Source: Lepas anatifera (taxonomy: Eukaryota; Arthropoda; Thecostraca; Lepadidae). From it: a stretch of 64,000 nt of DNA. The notes below the pieces were generated by a model that saw nothing but the letters and a program-made list of their open reading frames with translations, ran no database searches and was not told the origin of the DNA. The stretch's first letter is position 1. Each line of letters begins with the position of its first letter. Shown piece after piece: positions 30,786-42,459 of this stretch. The translations under genes were made by a program, and so were the position numbers. The stretch is taken from contig JAOTON010001129.1 in the NCBI GenBank assembly GCA_034440635.1, positions 434,001 through 498,000 of the forward strand. Direction: 5' to 3'.

Positions 30786-31310
30786 AGTCAGGGGCGTCGC
30801 CACCATGGGGGCAATGCCCCTGGCTGAGTTTTGGTGGACCTCCACCTGACTCAGGAGGCCCCTTCAGATACTTAGTCTGGAATAGTCCCTTGGGTATCAA
30901 AGACCCCGGCCTACCTGCTTATAAAGGAGGTCTAATTGGCCTATATAGGAGGCCCCACTAGCTATAAAGCGGGCCCCATAACGATCTACTTAGGAGACCT
31001 CTTAAACAGAGAGATCTACTCAACAGCCCACGTAGGCGGCCCCTTTACTTATAAAGCAAACCTAGTATGACAGCATACCATGGAGGGCCCCCTTACTTAT
31101 AAAAGACGCCCAATGAATGACCTACGTGGAGGTGCCTTTACTTATAAAGGATGCCCATTAACGCTCAACATAGGAGGTCTCTTATAAAGAAAGCCCCTAA
31201 ATGAAAAGCAAAATGGAGGCCCCGAACACCTAGGAGCCTCTTTATGGAACAGGGATAGGAAGCCCCCATCAATCCTAACCCCCATGGAAAGAAATCCATG
31301 GCGACGCGCT
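30786..31310. repeat. Degenerate GGCCCC-rich short-period array
   Basis: Begins CAGGGGCGTCGCCACCATGG and continues as poorly conserved units such as TATAAAGGAGGTC and AGGAGGCCCC at intervals of about 25-45 bp. It resembles the arrays at 57490-57845 and 59180-60400. Confidence 0.6.
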
Positions 31311-31639
31311 GCATACAGCATGTGTTAAAACTGTATCCACCAAATGAGCAGACTTGTAAGATTTGCTCGATGATATTTCTTAAATTGAAGGCACATAGTG
31401 TGCAATGCTAATCCTCGAATGCATCAGTCGTATCACTTCTACAATGCTTTGCATGCAATTATGTCTTCACTTGCCTTAGACTGCTCCCATTGCTTCTGCA
31501 CACAGAATGAGGCGGTTTTACGCCGTTTTGCAGCAACAAAAACGGAGTACTGTTCTGTGTGAACTGCGAACACGATCAAACACCTCATGCAACATATGAC
31601 AGGAAATGTCCCACACTAGAGCGAGAAAAAAGAAATTCT

Positions 31640-33362
31640 GAAACTAAAGGTATCGGGTAAGGTGAGCTTCCGCGAAGCTAGGGATGCTTACGAGGCGTCT
31701 CACCCCAAGAAAAGTTACGCCACGGCGACAGCCTCGGGTGCTACCCGAGGTAGCCTCAGGACACCGGAGGAGGTCATCCGGTCCCTCACCATGGCGGACT
31801 TCGTCCGCCTGGCCGGAAGGATGGGACTGGTCATTTCTGGCCGGTCCGCGGCCCCGGAATCCGAGTCGGTGGTGGCACCTCCTCCGGTGCCTTCTCGCGG
31901 GGAGGGGGGCGGCATGCCGCTCCTGGCCCTGCAGCTCCGTCCCCGGCACCTCCTGGGGGCGGGGATCTGCCTCGGCTCCTGGCTCGGGGGCGGCACGTCG
32001 TGCGTCCTCGGCTGGCGGAGTGGGGCTGAGCCCTGCTCCCGCCCGGCCGCCCCCTGCTGTGGCTGGGGGTGTGGGTCCGGATCGGGTCCCCGATTTGGAC
32101 TTTGTTCCCCCGGATGAACCTGGGGTGGTGAGCTCTGGTTGGGCGCGGCGGTAGACGCTCTCCTGCTGCCCGACGTCGCCCTCACCCTCCGGTGGAGGCA
32201 CCCAACAAAGGCCCGCCTTCGGCGGGGCGAGGGGCTAAGGCCCCCTACAGACAACTGGTACGCAGATACAGAACCTGCGTGCCGCTTCTGAAACTCCTGC
32301 GCCGTCGCGTGGGGGATGAAGCGACCTGCCTCGTCCCCCCAAGACAAGGGATCAGCGGCTTCCCGTGCCCGATCCAGCTCAACGGATCGCGAGCCAAGTT
32401 TTGGCCTCGAGAAGGCGGGCCAAACAAGCCCCCAGCAGGTGGTTCTAGGCCCTGGAAGTAGTCTTTCCGTTTGTGTGTCTTAAACACTTTTTATAGCCTG
32501 CCCTTTTTAACAGAGCCTCACACATTTTACAGTGGAACTGCCGAGGCCTGCGTGCCAATTTCATTGACTTGCAGAGCGTACTATCTGAGCACATGCCTTC
32601 CGTCCCGTGCCTTCAAGAGACAAAACTCGCGCCAGGGACTAGGCTTAATACCCAGACTTATCAAAGCTTTCGAAAGGACATCTTCAGTGGCGCATGGAGG
32701 GGTGATGGTGGCAGTACACCAGTCACTCCCGTGTTACCAAATCCGTTTAACCACAGTTCTACAGGCAGTGGCCGCTAGAGTCGACTTCGGATTTATTAAG
32801 ATGTCTGTGTGCTCAATCTATATACCACCCGGTGGTAAGGTCGATGTATCTTCATTAAACAACTTATCGACCAGCTTCCCACACCATTTATGGTGCTTGG
32901 AGATTTCAACGCACATAATCCCGCGTGGGGTGAACCGGCGAGTCGCATGGGTGCCCGTGGCCGCACAATCGAACGTTTCATTCACAATAATACCCTATGC
33001 CTTCTTAACACAGGTCGTCCCACACACATCACCCTACCCTCTGGCGTGGTGTCTGCTATTGATCTTTCCATTTGCTCCTCTTCCCTTTTCTCTCGGTTTC
33101 AGTGGAATACATTGGGTGACACATGGCAGCGACCACTTCCCAATTCTGATTGTCCCAAAAGAGAATGCAGTGATGGTGATCCTCCAAGATGCCGCAGTCT
33201 TTCCACCTCAAAATCCTGGCAGTCTGGTACAGCACCTTTCAAGACACAGTGACCTATCTTACTACCTGACTCGAAAAGTCTCGTTATATATCTACATGGC
33301 TTTCCTTTGTGCGCAATATGCTAAGTTATGGGCGCAATATGACCACTGCAGTCGACGCGCCC
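31640..33362 (+). mobile_element. I-superclade retrotransposon with large internal deletion
   Basis: It starts with the ORF1 C-terminus (VSFREARDAYEASHPKK, EEVIRSLTMADFVRLAGRMG), matching the ORF1 at 41110-42114. The ORF2 endonuclease follows at 32520-33170 with several frameshifts: LQWNCRGLRANF, CLQETKL, CSIYIPPGG, LGDFNAHNPAWGEPASRMG, RPTHITLPSG. RT and RNase H are absent; near 33240 the sequence joins directly to the element's 3' UTR (GGGCGCAATATGACC...GTCGACGCGCCCTTAA). Confidence 0.8.
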
Positions 33363-33862
33363 TTAACACGCGCATTGACGGGGGGCGGGTACCCGCCCCC
33401 CTCGGGTTTTTCGGAGACAGCAGAAAAACGGCGGCGCGCAGCGCCGCCGTACTTGGTATACCTTTTCCCTCATCATTTTTGCAACTTCTGTGAAAATTTT
33501 AAGGATAGGTCATCTCAGGCCAGGTCACCAGTACAGGTCAAGTGACCCGACCTCAAAGTTTAAGATAGCATAAGTCGGAGCAGGGTGAACTTATCCAATT
33601 GAAACTTATATCACATAATGGGCTCACCGAGTTCTCTAAAATATGTTCCGGTATTTTTGATATCGATGACCTAAGGTCAGGTACGAAGCATGACCTCTCC
33701 ATTGGTAATACATGGGAAACATGGTGTTTACTGAATAACTCAGTAACAGATGGTGATAGGGCGTTTATTTTAGCTTCATTAGACTCGCCTTGGCTTTGCG
33801 GTTCTAATGATATGCATTTTATATAATTTGACCCTGACATGACCTCAGGTCAGGTCAAATAT
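33363..33862. mobile_element. TTAA-flanked DNA element, copy 3 (truncated)
   Basis: Begins at TTAA 33363-33366 with CACGCGCATTGACGGGGG and follows the complete copies for about 500 bp, to the AGGTCA cluster at 33838-33860, then is cut off where RT sequence starts. Its TTAA is the one in the CGCGCCCTTAAACC end of the I-like element. Confidence 0.8.
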
Positions 33863-34612
33863 TTGATATCCCACAGGGGAGCGTTTCAAGTATTTGTCTC
33901 TTCGCTTTAGCCATAAATGACGTCACAACATCCCTCCCATCATCCATACAGAGTTCCATATTCGTGGACGATATTGCAATATGGACAACATCTTCAACAA
34001 CATCTTCACTATCACGTCAACTCCAGCTGGCCGTGAACCATCTGGAACGCTGGAGTAGTAAAAATGGATTATATTTTTCGACCGAAAAAACCGCTGGTGT
34101 TCATTTCTGTCGCAGGCGCAGGACCTGTCCGGAACCTATGGTATCGTTGCGCGGTAAAACTATCACTTTCCAACCGACAGCAAAGTTTCTCGGAGTAACG
34201 TTTGATAAACGGCTGACATACAACGCACACATTAGGAATATACGTGACAAGTGTTTTAAATCTTTGAATGCCTTGAAATGTGCATCTCGTCTATCGTACG
34301 GAGTGGACAGGAAGACACTTCTCATTCTCTATCGGCCTCTTGTTCGTTCCAAGATGGATTACGCCTGTTTTGTACACGATTCTGCGTCGTAATCAGCTAA
34401 ACGCTGTTTAGATACGATTCACCATAGTGCACTCCGAGTGGCCACAGGTGTGTTTAGGACAACACCGTGCTCCAGCTTGTTGGTGGAAGCAAATGAACCA
34501 CCTCTCGCATTGCGACGGTGCCTGCTCGGGCAGCGTTACACCTGTAAGCTGGCTCAGTCTCCGTCACACCCAACATATAACGCAGTTTTCTCGCGGAACA
34601 TGCTACGGCTGA
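33863..34612 (+). mobile_element. I-superclade RT fragment
   Basis: RT palm and thumb: DIPQGSVSSICLFALAINDV, catalytic FVDDIAIWTTSS, NGLYFSTEKTAGVHFC, KFLGVTFDKRLTYNAHI, DRKTLLILYRPLVRSKMDYA. A stop near 34390 (HDSAS then TAA) precedes the continuing frame to about 34605. It is truncated on both sides, and the join at 34613 leads into an unrelated orientation. Confidence 0.8.
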
Positions 34613-34613
34613 G

Positions 34614-35255
34614 CATGATGACATATTTTTTCCTCAAGCTCCGTTGCATTGATGCCCTCCTCTAGCTCAAAGTCGAAATAGCAATCGGCTGTGAAGCTTT
34701 CCCAGTCGGCTTTCCGGATATTCCAGTGCGGAATTCTCCTTCCTGGGTGAGGTGCGTCAGTTCACATCCAGATAGGGTAGTGGTCGCTACCACACGGGTG
34801 TGAATGAGTTCTCCATCTAAAACGATCAGCCAGGGTCGGAGAGCACAAAGAAAGATCAATTGCAGACGTATTTCCTGATGGTAATGCAATGTGTGTAGGG
34901 AGTCCAGTATTTAGTTGCAAATGTCGTTACGCAATATAAGATCCTCCAGACGCCTGCCTCGTCGGTCTGAGCGTGTACAACCCCAATCTGTGCTGTGAGT
35001 GTTGAAGTCACCTAATAAAATGAAGTTTCTTGGCAGCTGGCGGATCAGATCGTGCAGTGCATCCCCCGGGAGGTCCTCGTCGGGAGGTATGTAAATGGAA
35101 GCGCAGGTTATTTGACCCATCAGTGTTGAAGTCACCTAATAAAATGAAGTTTCTTGGCAGCTGGCGGATCAGATCGTGCAGTGCATCCCCCGGGAGGTCC
35201 TCGTCGGGAGGTATGTAAATGGAAGCGCAGGTTATTTGACCCATCAGTGACAGGG
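34614..35255 (-). mobile_element. I-superclade endonuclease fragment, minus strand
   Basis: The minus strand encodes the middle of an APE endonuclease: CASIYIPPDEDLPGDALHDL, LLGDFNTHSTDWG, RGRRLEDLIL, then SGNTSAIDLSLCSPTLADRF in a shifted frame. A 124-bp segment is duplicated in tandem (34998-35245). Its 3' part is the left arm of an inverted repeat with 35627-35919. Confidence 0.75.
34998..35245. repeat. Exact 124-bp tandem duplication
   Basis: AGTGTTGAAGTCACCTAATA starts at 34998 and again at 35122, and the following 124 bases match by eye. It lies within endonuclease-coding sequence and must be recent. Confidence 0.9.
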
Positions 35256-36380
35256 CTGTTCTCACCTGCCCGCCCGAGTTCCTCCCAGGCATTGTGTATG
35301 CGAGTGTCGCGTTGGTTAGAAGGTTCCGGAATATCGTTTAGAAAAATCGCAGACTCGACCACAGAAATCTGCGCCCTGGCGCGACGTTTCCATTCAATGC
35401 GACCAAGAGCTACTGACACTTGGGAAGTCTGTGACCCAGCCAATGATATTGCAGCAATCCGCACTCGAAAAGATTGCATCATACACAGACTACTCTGTCT
35501 TCTATACCGGTGGCTCCAAAAGCAGCTTAGTGCTGGATGTGCTTTCGTGGGAAGAGACATAAGCCGAGGTTTCAACCTTCCGACATCGGTATCGGTTTTT
35601 ACTACCGAACTATGTGCTATTATCCTGGACTCCCTACACACATTGCATTACCATCAGGAAATACGTCTGCAATTGATCTTTCTTTGTGCTCTCCGACCCT
35701 GGCTGATCGTTTTAGATGGAGAACTCATTCACACCCGTGTGGTAGCGACCACTACCCTATCTGGATGTGGACTGACGCACCTCACCCAGGAAGGAGAATT
35801 CCGCACTGGAATATCCGGAAAGCCGACTGGGAAAGCTTCACAGCCGATTGCTATTTCGACTTTGAGCTAGAGGAGGGCATCAATGCAACGGAGCTTGAGG
35901 AAAAAATATGTCATCATGTAATATCATCTGCGAACTCCTACATTCCAAAGACCTCTGTCCTTCCCCGGCGCATCCCAGTCCCGTGGTGGACTGATGATTG
36001 TAAGCGCTCTATCCTTAAAAGAAGGCGCTGTTTTCGTATTTTCAGTAGAAGACCGACCCTCGAAAATTTGATTTTGTACCGAAAAGCAAGAGCAGAGGTT
36101 AAGCGTACTGTAAAGGAAGCCAAGCGAACGTCGTGGAAAGCATACATTAGTACCATAAACCGTTAACACCCCTCAGCACAATATGGCGACGCATCAATAG
36201 GTTATCGGGTCGCAGTGCAGCAATGCCACTCCCTGTACTACTAGTAGGTAATTCTACTATAAGTTCCCCCATTGATGTTGCAAACACAATAGCGAGAAAT
36301 TGGGCAGACCGGTGGCAATTGGGTACGAACGATATACGATTTATTAGACATAAGATAAAGAGCGAGCTGACTCATCATGA
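35256..36380 (+). mobile_element. Rearranged I-superclade mosaic: RNase H N-part joined to endonuclease C-part
   Basis: 35256-35626 encodes the start of RNase H (FYTGGSK, then GCAFVGRDISRGFNL and VFTTELCAI). At about 35627 it jumps to endonuclease sequence (GLPTHIALPSGNTSAIDLS, HPCGSDHYPI, RIPVPWWTDDCKRSILKRRR), then the linker toward RT, cut at 36380 by the 3' end of the minus-strand element. The order is scrambled relative to an intact ORF2. Confidence 0.75.
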
Positions 36381-36675
36381 GTGGGGTTTAAGGGCGCGTC
36401 GACGGCGACGGTCATTTTGCGCCCATATCTATGTCCTTGTTCCTAGTTTAAAAGCAAGCAGCATCGGGGAGCAGTGTCAGCAACGTCATCTAAAACACCA
36501 AAAGTGGTACGTAAAACATCGGCTTAGCCCCCGCACATATACAACGGTAGGTCGGAAGTGAGTGAATCCACGCGCGAACAGATACAAACACTTGTCAGAA
36601 GTAAAACGTAGAGAAACGAAATATAGAACACAAACGTAGGTTCTCTAAACCATTTCGACACCAGGTGTTAGCTGC

Positions 36676-37871
36676 TCACACGGTGGGGCCACTTGGAGAG
36701 TATATGACGTTAAAGTTCACACTGTTCAGGAATAAGACGATGTTGCAGATATCCACTGATCGGGATTCTCCACAGAGCGCCTCCATAGTGGGGGCACCCG
36801 GCAGATAACGTGCTCTTTCGATCTCATAATCGCGACAGTCAATCAGCACATGCCTGGTCGTCAGTCCGTCACCGCAACGCAGACACGTCGGCGGGCCGTC
36901 ACCGCCAAGGTGGTGTGAGTGTGTGGCGTGCGTATGACCAATGCGCAGCCTGGTCAGAATCACCTCGTCCCTCCTACAGCCAGCACCTGCCGACTGCCAT
37001 ATCCCTATTTTGGGTTTCAGCATCCGCAGCTTGGAGCCTTTCGGGTCTTCGTCCCAGGTGCGCTGCCATATTTCGTTAACATGTTCGCCGATATTTTGAT
37101 AAAAATCCGAGAACGGCACGCCTAAGCCAGTCGGTACGACACCCTGGGATGCCGCTTTGGCACATCTGTCAGCACGTTCATTTCCAGGTATCCCGACATG
37201 GCTAGGCACCCAGGCGATTGTAACGCTTTTCCCATGGCAGTGTGCTCTGTAGAGTCTGAGTCTAATAAGTTCTAAACATATGAAGATGCTGGGTGAGTTT
37301 CAAACGCACTCAGCGCTTGTAACGATGAAAGCGAATCTGAGAAGATTACGTGGCGACATGTTCTAGAACGTAAAATGTAGTCCATGCAACGAAATAAAGC
37401 GTAAAGTTCGGCGGTAAAAACCGATGCACTCCCAGGTAATGTGAATGATCTTTCCACATTCTCGCTTACAAACGCGCATCCAGTGCCGTTTCCACTCTTG
37501 GACCCATCTGTGTAATAGGCGCAATGCCCCGGGTATGTGCTGTGGAGATGGTCCCAGAAAACCTGTAGAACTGCTGGAGGCGGTAAATCTTTCGTAATAG
37601 CGAGCAAGGTTGTGTCAATTTTGACCTCCAGTAGCACCCATGGCTCTACCGACGGGACATGGTAGGTCTCAATCTGGCCAAGGTCGATGCCAGCTTCGTT
37701 TAGCCACCCACACACCCTAAGCCCAGGGAGCCGCGCCGAAGCTGGGATGGCGCCGGCGCGGCGCCGCGGCACTTCCGAAAAAAGTTTCGGATAGGCTGGG
37801 TGGTTTGGAAACTGTTTGATCTTTAAGGCATATTTCATTGATGATAGACTGCGGCGTAGCGCAAGGGGCAT
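36676..37871 (-). pseudogene. RNase H domain of the I-like element
   Basis: Residue order: TDGSKSGNGTGCAF, FTAELYALFRCMD, FSDSLSSLQAL, then PSHVGIPGNERADRCAKAA, and the Cys/His tail PPTCLRCGDGLTTRHVLIDC. A frame break near 37210-37270 splits the domain between its third Asp and the His motif. Homologous to the intact frame at 26952-27755. Confidence 0.85.
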
Positions 37872-39443
37872 CTCGTTTGCGTCAACCGGGGCATCTCGTT
37901 TGCGTCAACCAGTAGGCTACAAATCGGTGACGTGCGAAAGGCACCCGTTATGATCCTGATACCGTGGTGGTGAATCGCGTCTAGCATCCGTTTGGCACTC
38001 TCCGTTGCTGACTCATACACAATAGACCCGTATTCGATCTTCGATCTAACCAATGATCTATAGAGCATTAGGAGGGTTTTGCGGTCAGCTCCAAATCGCA
38101 TCCTAGTCAAGACTTTAAAAATGTTCAGGACTTTAAAGCAGCTCTCCCTCAGCTTTTTGAAATGAGCAATGTACGTCAGTCTCCGGTCAAACAGTACACC
38201 TAAAAAACGCGCTTCTTCAACAACATTAATCCTTTGTCCATAGAGAGTGAGGTGGGGATCATCACAGCCATTCCTTTTCCTGCAAAAGTGGAGACATTTT
38301 GTTTTCTCGGTAGAAAATTGCAGCCCATTTTTGTCACTCCACCGTTGGAGCTTGTCAATTCCAATCTGCAGTTGTCTCTGTGCTGCAGCAGTAGAGGACG
38401 ATGTGGTCCACATAGCAAGGTCGTCAACAAACAAGGCGCACTTAACGTTTGAAGGCAGACCGTCTGAAACATCATTGATGGCGACTGCGAAGAGTGTCAC
38501 AGATAAAACAGATCCCTGGGCCGTGCCATTTTCCTGAGTGTGCTGTGCTGACAGTATGTCACCGATTCTAAAGCGGAAGCGACGGTCTTTAAGGAAGTTG
38601 GAGAGAAACCAGCCCATGCGGCCCGGTATTCCAAGTCCTGACAGCTTCTGCAAAATGCCATGCCTCCAAGCTGAGTCATAGGCGTGCTTAATGTCGTAAA
38701 ATATAGCAACGGTATGATGTTTTCTTGCAAAGCCTTCGCGAACGCTGTCGTCAAGTGTCAGTAAATGGTCGATTGTACTACGGGTTTGCCGAAAACCACA
38801 TTGTATGTTCGTGAAAGGTCATTGTTTTCAAGAAACCAAATTAAACGAGTATTTACCATTCTTTCAAAAAGCTTTCCTACGCATGATGTGAGCGAGATTG
38901 GGCGGAAGTCGTCAGGAGCGTTGCCGTCTTTTCCCGGCTTCAGGATAGGGATGACTATGGCCTCGCGCCACTGTTCCGGGAAATCGCAGTTAATCCACAT
39001 CGTATTGAAGATGTCCAGGAGGCAGACAAGAGACCGATCAGGGAGGTGGTGCAACATTGAGTTAGTTATCAGATCCGGTCCTGGTGAAACTGATTTGCAT
39101 TTATTGAGAGCATTTTAAGTTCAGGCATGGTAAATGGTGTATTATACGAGTCAGTGTTGTTGCTGCCGAAATGGACAGCTTTCGCCTCCTCTCGTCTGCG
39201 AAAACGTTGAAACTCGGCGTTCTGGTTTGCTGTGCTACATCTGGTATTGAAAGCAGACGCCATTCGGTTTGCGACCGTCACTGGATCAGTGATCCTCGCA
39301 TTGTTTTCTACCAAGACCGGGGCGGGTGTAGATCTGCGCTTCCCCTGGATACTCTGGATTCGGTTCCAGACCTGTGTTGTGGGAGTGAAACGATTTACTA
39401 TGGTTACGTATGATATCCACCACCTTCGTTTGGAGTTCAACAC
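37835..39443 (-). pseudogene. Reverse transcriptase domain of the I-like element
   Basis: The upstream frame (39057-38758) has WREAIVIPILKPGKD and DDFRPISLTSCVGKLFERMV. The next frame (38653-37835) has GTAQGSVLSVTLFAVAINDV, catalytic FVDDLAMWTTSS, NGLQFSTEKTKCLHFC, RFLGVLFDRRLTYIAHF and ADRKTLLMLYRSLVRSKIEYG. Frame breaks occur near 38760 and 39060. Confidence 0.87.
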
Positions 39444-39495
39444 GACTCGGCGAGCTAATGCTCTAGCCTGTTTAAAAAGTATCAGATTGGAATTA

Positions 39496-40491
39496 CTAAC
39501 ACGCTTCTTGAAAATACGCAGCCAGTTTCCTTTTCAAAATGACATTTTTACATTCCAAGTTCCACCACGGAACTGGAATATGCCTAAGTCTTTTTGATGT
39601 CATGGGTATAAAAACCTTAGCGGCCGTGATAACCATGTCGTTGAACTTACTAACTGCCTGGGTTGCCGAGGCCCCCTCTATGGGGAGGTCCACCGGACCG
39701 CATGCACCCTCAAAGCCAGCCCAGTCCGCGCAACGCATGTTCCAGCGGATCGGTAGGCTTGTTGGAGCACGTGGCCGGACTGGTTTAAGAACGATAGGAT
39801 AGTGATCGCTGCCGAAAGTATCATCGAGAGTGTTCCATTGGAACTGGCTGAGGAGGGAAGGGGAACAGACAGAAAGGTCTATGGCCGAGCACGAGCCAGA
39901 TGGAAAAGTTATATGAGTGGGGCGACCAGTGTTTAGGATACAAAGGGAATTTAGGTGAAGAAAACGCTCTACAGTTCGGCCCCGAGGGCCCGAGCGACCG
40001 GCGGGTTCACCCCAAGCAGGGCTATGAGCATTAAAATCACCCATTAGTATAAATGGGGCTGGAAGCTGATCTACTATGTTGTTTAGGTCATTGATATTTA
40101 GACTGCAGCCCGGTGGAAAGTAAATTGAGCAAATTGTCAATTTTAAAAATCCAAAGTCCACTCGGGCAGCTACTGCCTGCAGCCCTGTGATTAAGGCTAT
40201 ACGGTGACGTGGGGTGGAATTGTGCACCGCAACCATAACACCACCGTACGCGATTGTAGAACTAAAAATGTCTTTTCTAAATGTTTGATAATTTCTTATG
40301 TCAACGGCAGCCACAGGAGGCAGCTTCGTCTCCTGGAGGCATATAACTGAGGGGTTATACTCCGATAAAATGTGTTGTAGGTCTGAAAAGTTAGCTCGGA
40401 GACTTCGGCAGTTCCATTGTATGATTGATGTCATAAAGATTAAAAGAAACGGGCTTGTTAAATAGTACATAAGTCGGCCTAACCCTTCCAA
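39496..40491 (-). CDS. APE-type endonuclease domain (ORF2 start) of the I-like element
   Basis: 331 codons open. Motifs in order: IIQWNCRSLRANFSDLQHIL, SVICLQETKLPPV, AVHNSTPRHRI, CSIYFPPG, LMGDFNAHSPAWGEPAGRS, RPTHITFPSGSCSAIDLSVC and GSDHYPIVL, the conserved Asn, Glu, Asp-Asn and Ser-Asp-His positions of AP endonuclease-like nickases. The first in-frame Met with this context is at about 40437 (MTSIIQWNCR). No damage is visible in this domain. Confidence 0.88.
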   Translation of the reverse strand: MEGLGRLMYYLTSPFLLIFMTSIIQWNCRSLRANFSDLQHILSEYNPSVICLQETKLPPVAAVDIRNYQTFRKDIFSSTIAYGGVMVAVHNSTPRHRIALITGLQAVAARVDFGFLKLTICSIYFPPGCSLNINDLNNIVDQLPAPFILMGDFNAHSPAWGEPAGRSGPRGRTVERFLHLNSLCILNTGRPTHITFPSGSCSAIDLSVCSPSLLSQFQWNTLDDTFGSDHYPIVLKPVRPRAPTSLPIRWNMRCADWAGFEGACGPVDLPIEGASATQAVSKFNDMVITAAKVFIPMTSKRLRHIPVPWWNLECKNVILKRKLAAYFQEAC

Positions 40492-40736
40492 GGGGGACCG
40501 CAGCCCCCGTATGAGCCCCTAGATGGTGCCGGGGAGGGGCCGCCGAGCCGGTTACGGACCGGACCACGACCTCGTCCGGTATCCAGCGAGTTTCCGCGTG
40601 CCCTCGAGGTTTGCGGTTGGCTGGGGGCTCTCAGCCGGACGCTTAACCGGGGACCTTCCCCGGGAACAAGCTTCAAAATTCTTGCGGACTGCTGCCACAG
40701 TGGACGACTGAGTCTGGGAGAGAGGTTGTGTGGGCG

Positions 40737-42114
40737 CTAGGTCTGTGTCGGACGTGGACGGGGGCAGCGGCGCTGAGCCAGTGCCTCCGGCAGGTGGTTT
40801 GATGGGCGACAGTGGGCGGCGCCTCCCGTGGGAGAGGGTTTGCCTCTTCGTCCCACCACTGTCCAGCCCTCCAAGTCTGGCGGCGATTCGCCGCCGGGAG
40901 ACTGGCCAGCAGCCGTCGTCGGCTGGTGTTCAAGGGCAGGGTCAGATCCCCGTCCCCCGCCCCCAGCGGGAGCTGGAGGTGGAGAAATAAAAGCGGGAGT
41001 GTTGTTCCGCTCCCGGTCCCCGTCCCGTAGGGAGGGGGGTTTTGGAGGAGGTGCCGCCGTCGGCTCAGGTGCCGGGGCGACGGGCTGGCCAGAGATGACC
41101 AGCCCCATCTTACCTGCCAGGCGGACGAAGTCCGCCATGAGTCAGGGATCGGATGACCTCCTTCGGGGTCATCCGTGATGGTGGTGGGGGTCCCACCGAA
41201 GCTGCATCAGAGTACTTTTTCCGCGGGTGGTGGGCCTCGTAGGCTTCACGGGCTTCTCGGAAGTTCAGGCGACCTTTAACCTTAATTGCCATGATCTCTT
41301 TTTCCTTTTGAAGTGAAGGGCAGTCGCGGTCAGTGGCAGAGTGGGGGAGCTGACCCTCGCCGCAGTTAACACAGTATTTATTGGCTGAGCAGTCATCGGC
41401 AACGTGATCGCTGGATCCACATCTGGCACATACGCGCTTGCCCCTACATGTGGTGGTGGTGTGGCCGTAGCGCTGGTATCTAAAACATCTCATGGGTGAC
41501 GGGATGAAAAATCGGACGCCAATTCGGAGATATCCTACATATATGTAGTCGGGAATGTCGGTCTTGTCAAATGTCAGAACAATTGTATCGCTTTCCTCTA
41601 TCTCAGAACCTCTCCTTGTCTTCATGCGTCGCGCATCAACAACATCAAAATCAGCAAGGCCATCGACAATCTCATCATCACACACGCCTCTCAGCTCTGG
41701 ACACCGGATAACGCCTTTCGAGAAGTTCTTTGTTTTGTGTGGTTCGCAAGTGACCTTGAATGAGACTGATGTTTTCTTGCCGTTTACTCGCTTAGAGAAT
41801 GATATTTGCGTCGTGTGTAGTGCCCGTTCTGCCTCCTTTGGGTCCGCAAACTCCAGCTCCAACGCACCATCCCTGAGACTGTCACAGCGTACAATACTTC
41901 CAAAACGGTCACATGCTTCCTTTTTCTGGAACGGGGATGACGCGCTGAGACTGGATTCCAGTCCCTTCATAACCAGAACGCGTGGATTGGTCGGGTGGAG
42001 AGCTTTAGGTGCAGTACCTCCTCCTGGTGGAGGTCGGAAAGGTCCAGCGCTGGACTGATCTGGTACAGACGAGGATGTGAGGGGAGGGAGGTTTTTAAGG
42101 TTAGAGGTATCCAT
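40737..42114 (-). CDS. ORF1 (gag-like, zinc-knuckle protein) of the I-like element
   Basis: Starts MDTSNLKNLPPLTSSS at 42114. The middle holds an RRM-like region (PRVLVMKGLES). Three CCHC-type knuckles lie near residues 205-260: CFRYQRYGHTTTTC, CARCGSSDHVADDC, CVNCGEGQLPHSATDRDC. It is followed by NFREAREAYEAHHPRKKYS. The frame runs to about 41110 and shifts into a proline-rich C-terminal part (to about 40737). Such proteins bind the element RNA. Confidence 0.85.
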
Positions 42115-42459
42115 GGAAATATTGTTTAAATTCAGCCAGCCACGTGCGCCCCCCTTCCGACAAGGGTGCTACGAGGCGAGACGACGCACGGGCTGGCTAT
42201 ACGGGGGAGACGCCGCCGTTACAGAGGGGGAGAGAGACTCACCAAACCCCCTGCCCCGACGACGGTCCCCCCTTGCACCTAGCCTAGACGACCCCGGGCG
42301 GGGCACGGACACCCCTCCTTCCCCGGGTGAAGTTGGGACCTCACCAAAGGAGGGAGGGACAGCTGAGCCCCACCAAAGGCCGACACACTTTTACAATGCT
42401 GCTACTCTTGTCGATGCCCTCAAGAGTTCCCCGCCCTTGCGGAAATTCAGACCAAAGTA

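Larger units (their letters stand above)
36381..42150 (-). mobile_element. Nearly full-length I-superclade non-LTR retrotransposon
   Basis: On the minus strand in order: 5' leader, ORF1 (42114-40737), endonuclease (40491-39496), RT (39443-37835), RNase H (37871-36676) and a 3' UTR ending GTCGACGCGCCCTTAAACCC at about 36381-36400. At about 5.7 kb it is the most complete element in the window. ORF2 is broken by small lesions, including a tandem repeat of GGCATCTCGTTTGCGTCAAC near 37867-37910 that shifts frame between RT and RNase H. Confidence 0.88.

Noticed and set aside
31644..32201. A 185-codon Pro/Arg-rich minus-strand frame
   Set aside because: It is antisense to the ORF1 C-terminus of the I-like element, which has the recognisable motifs.
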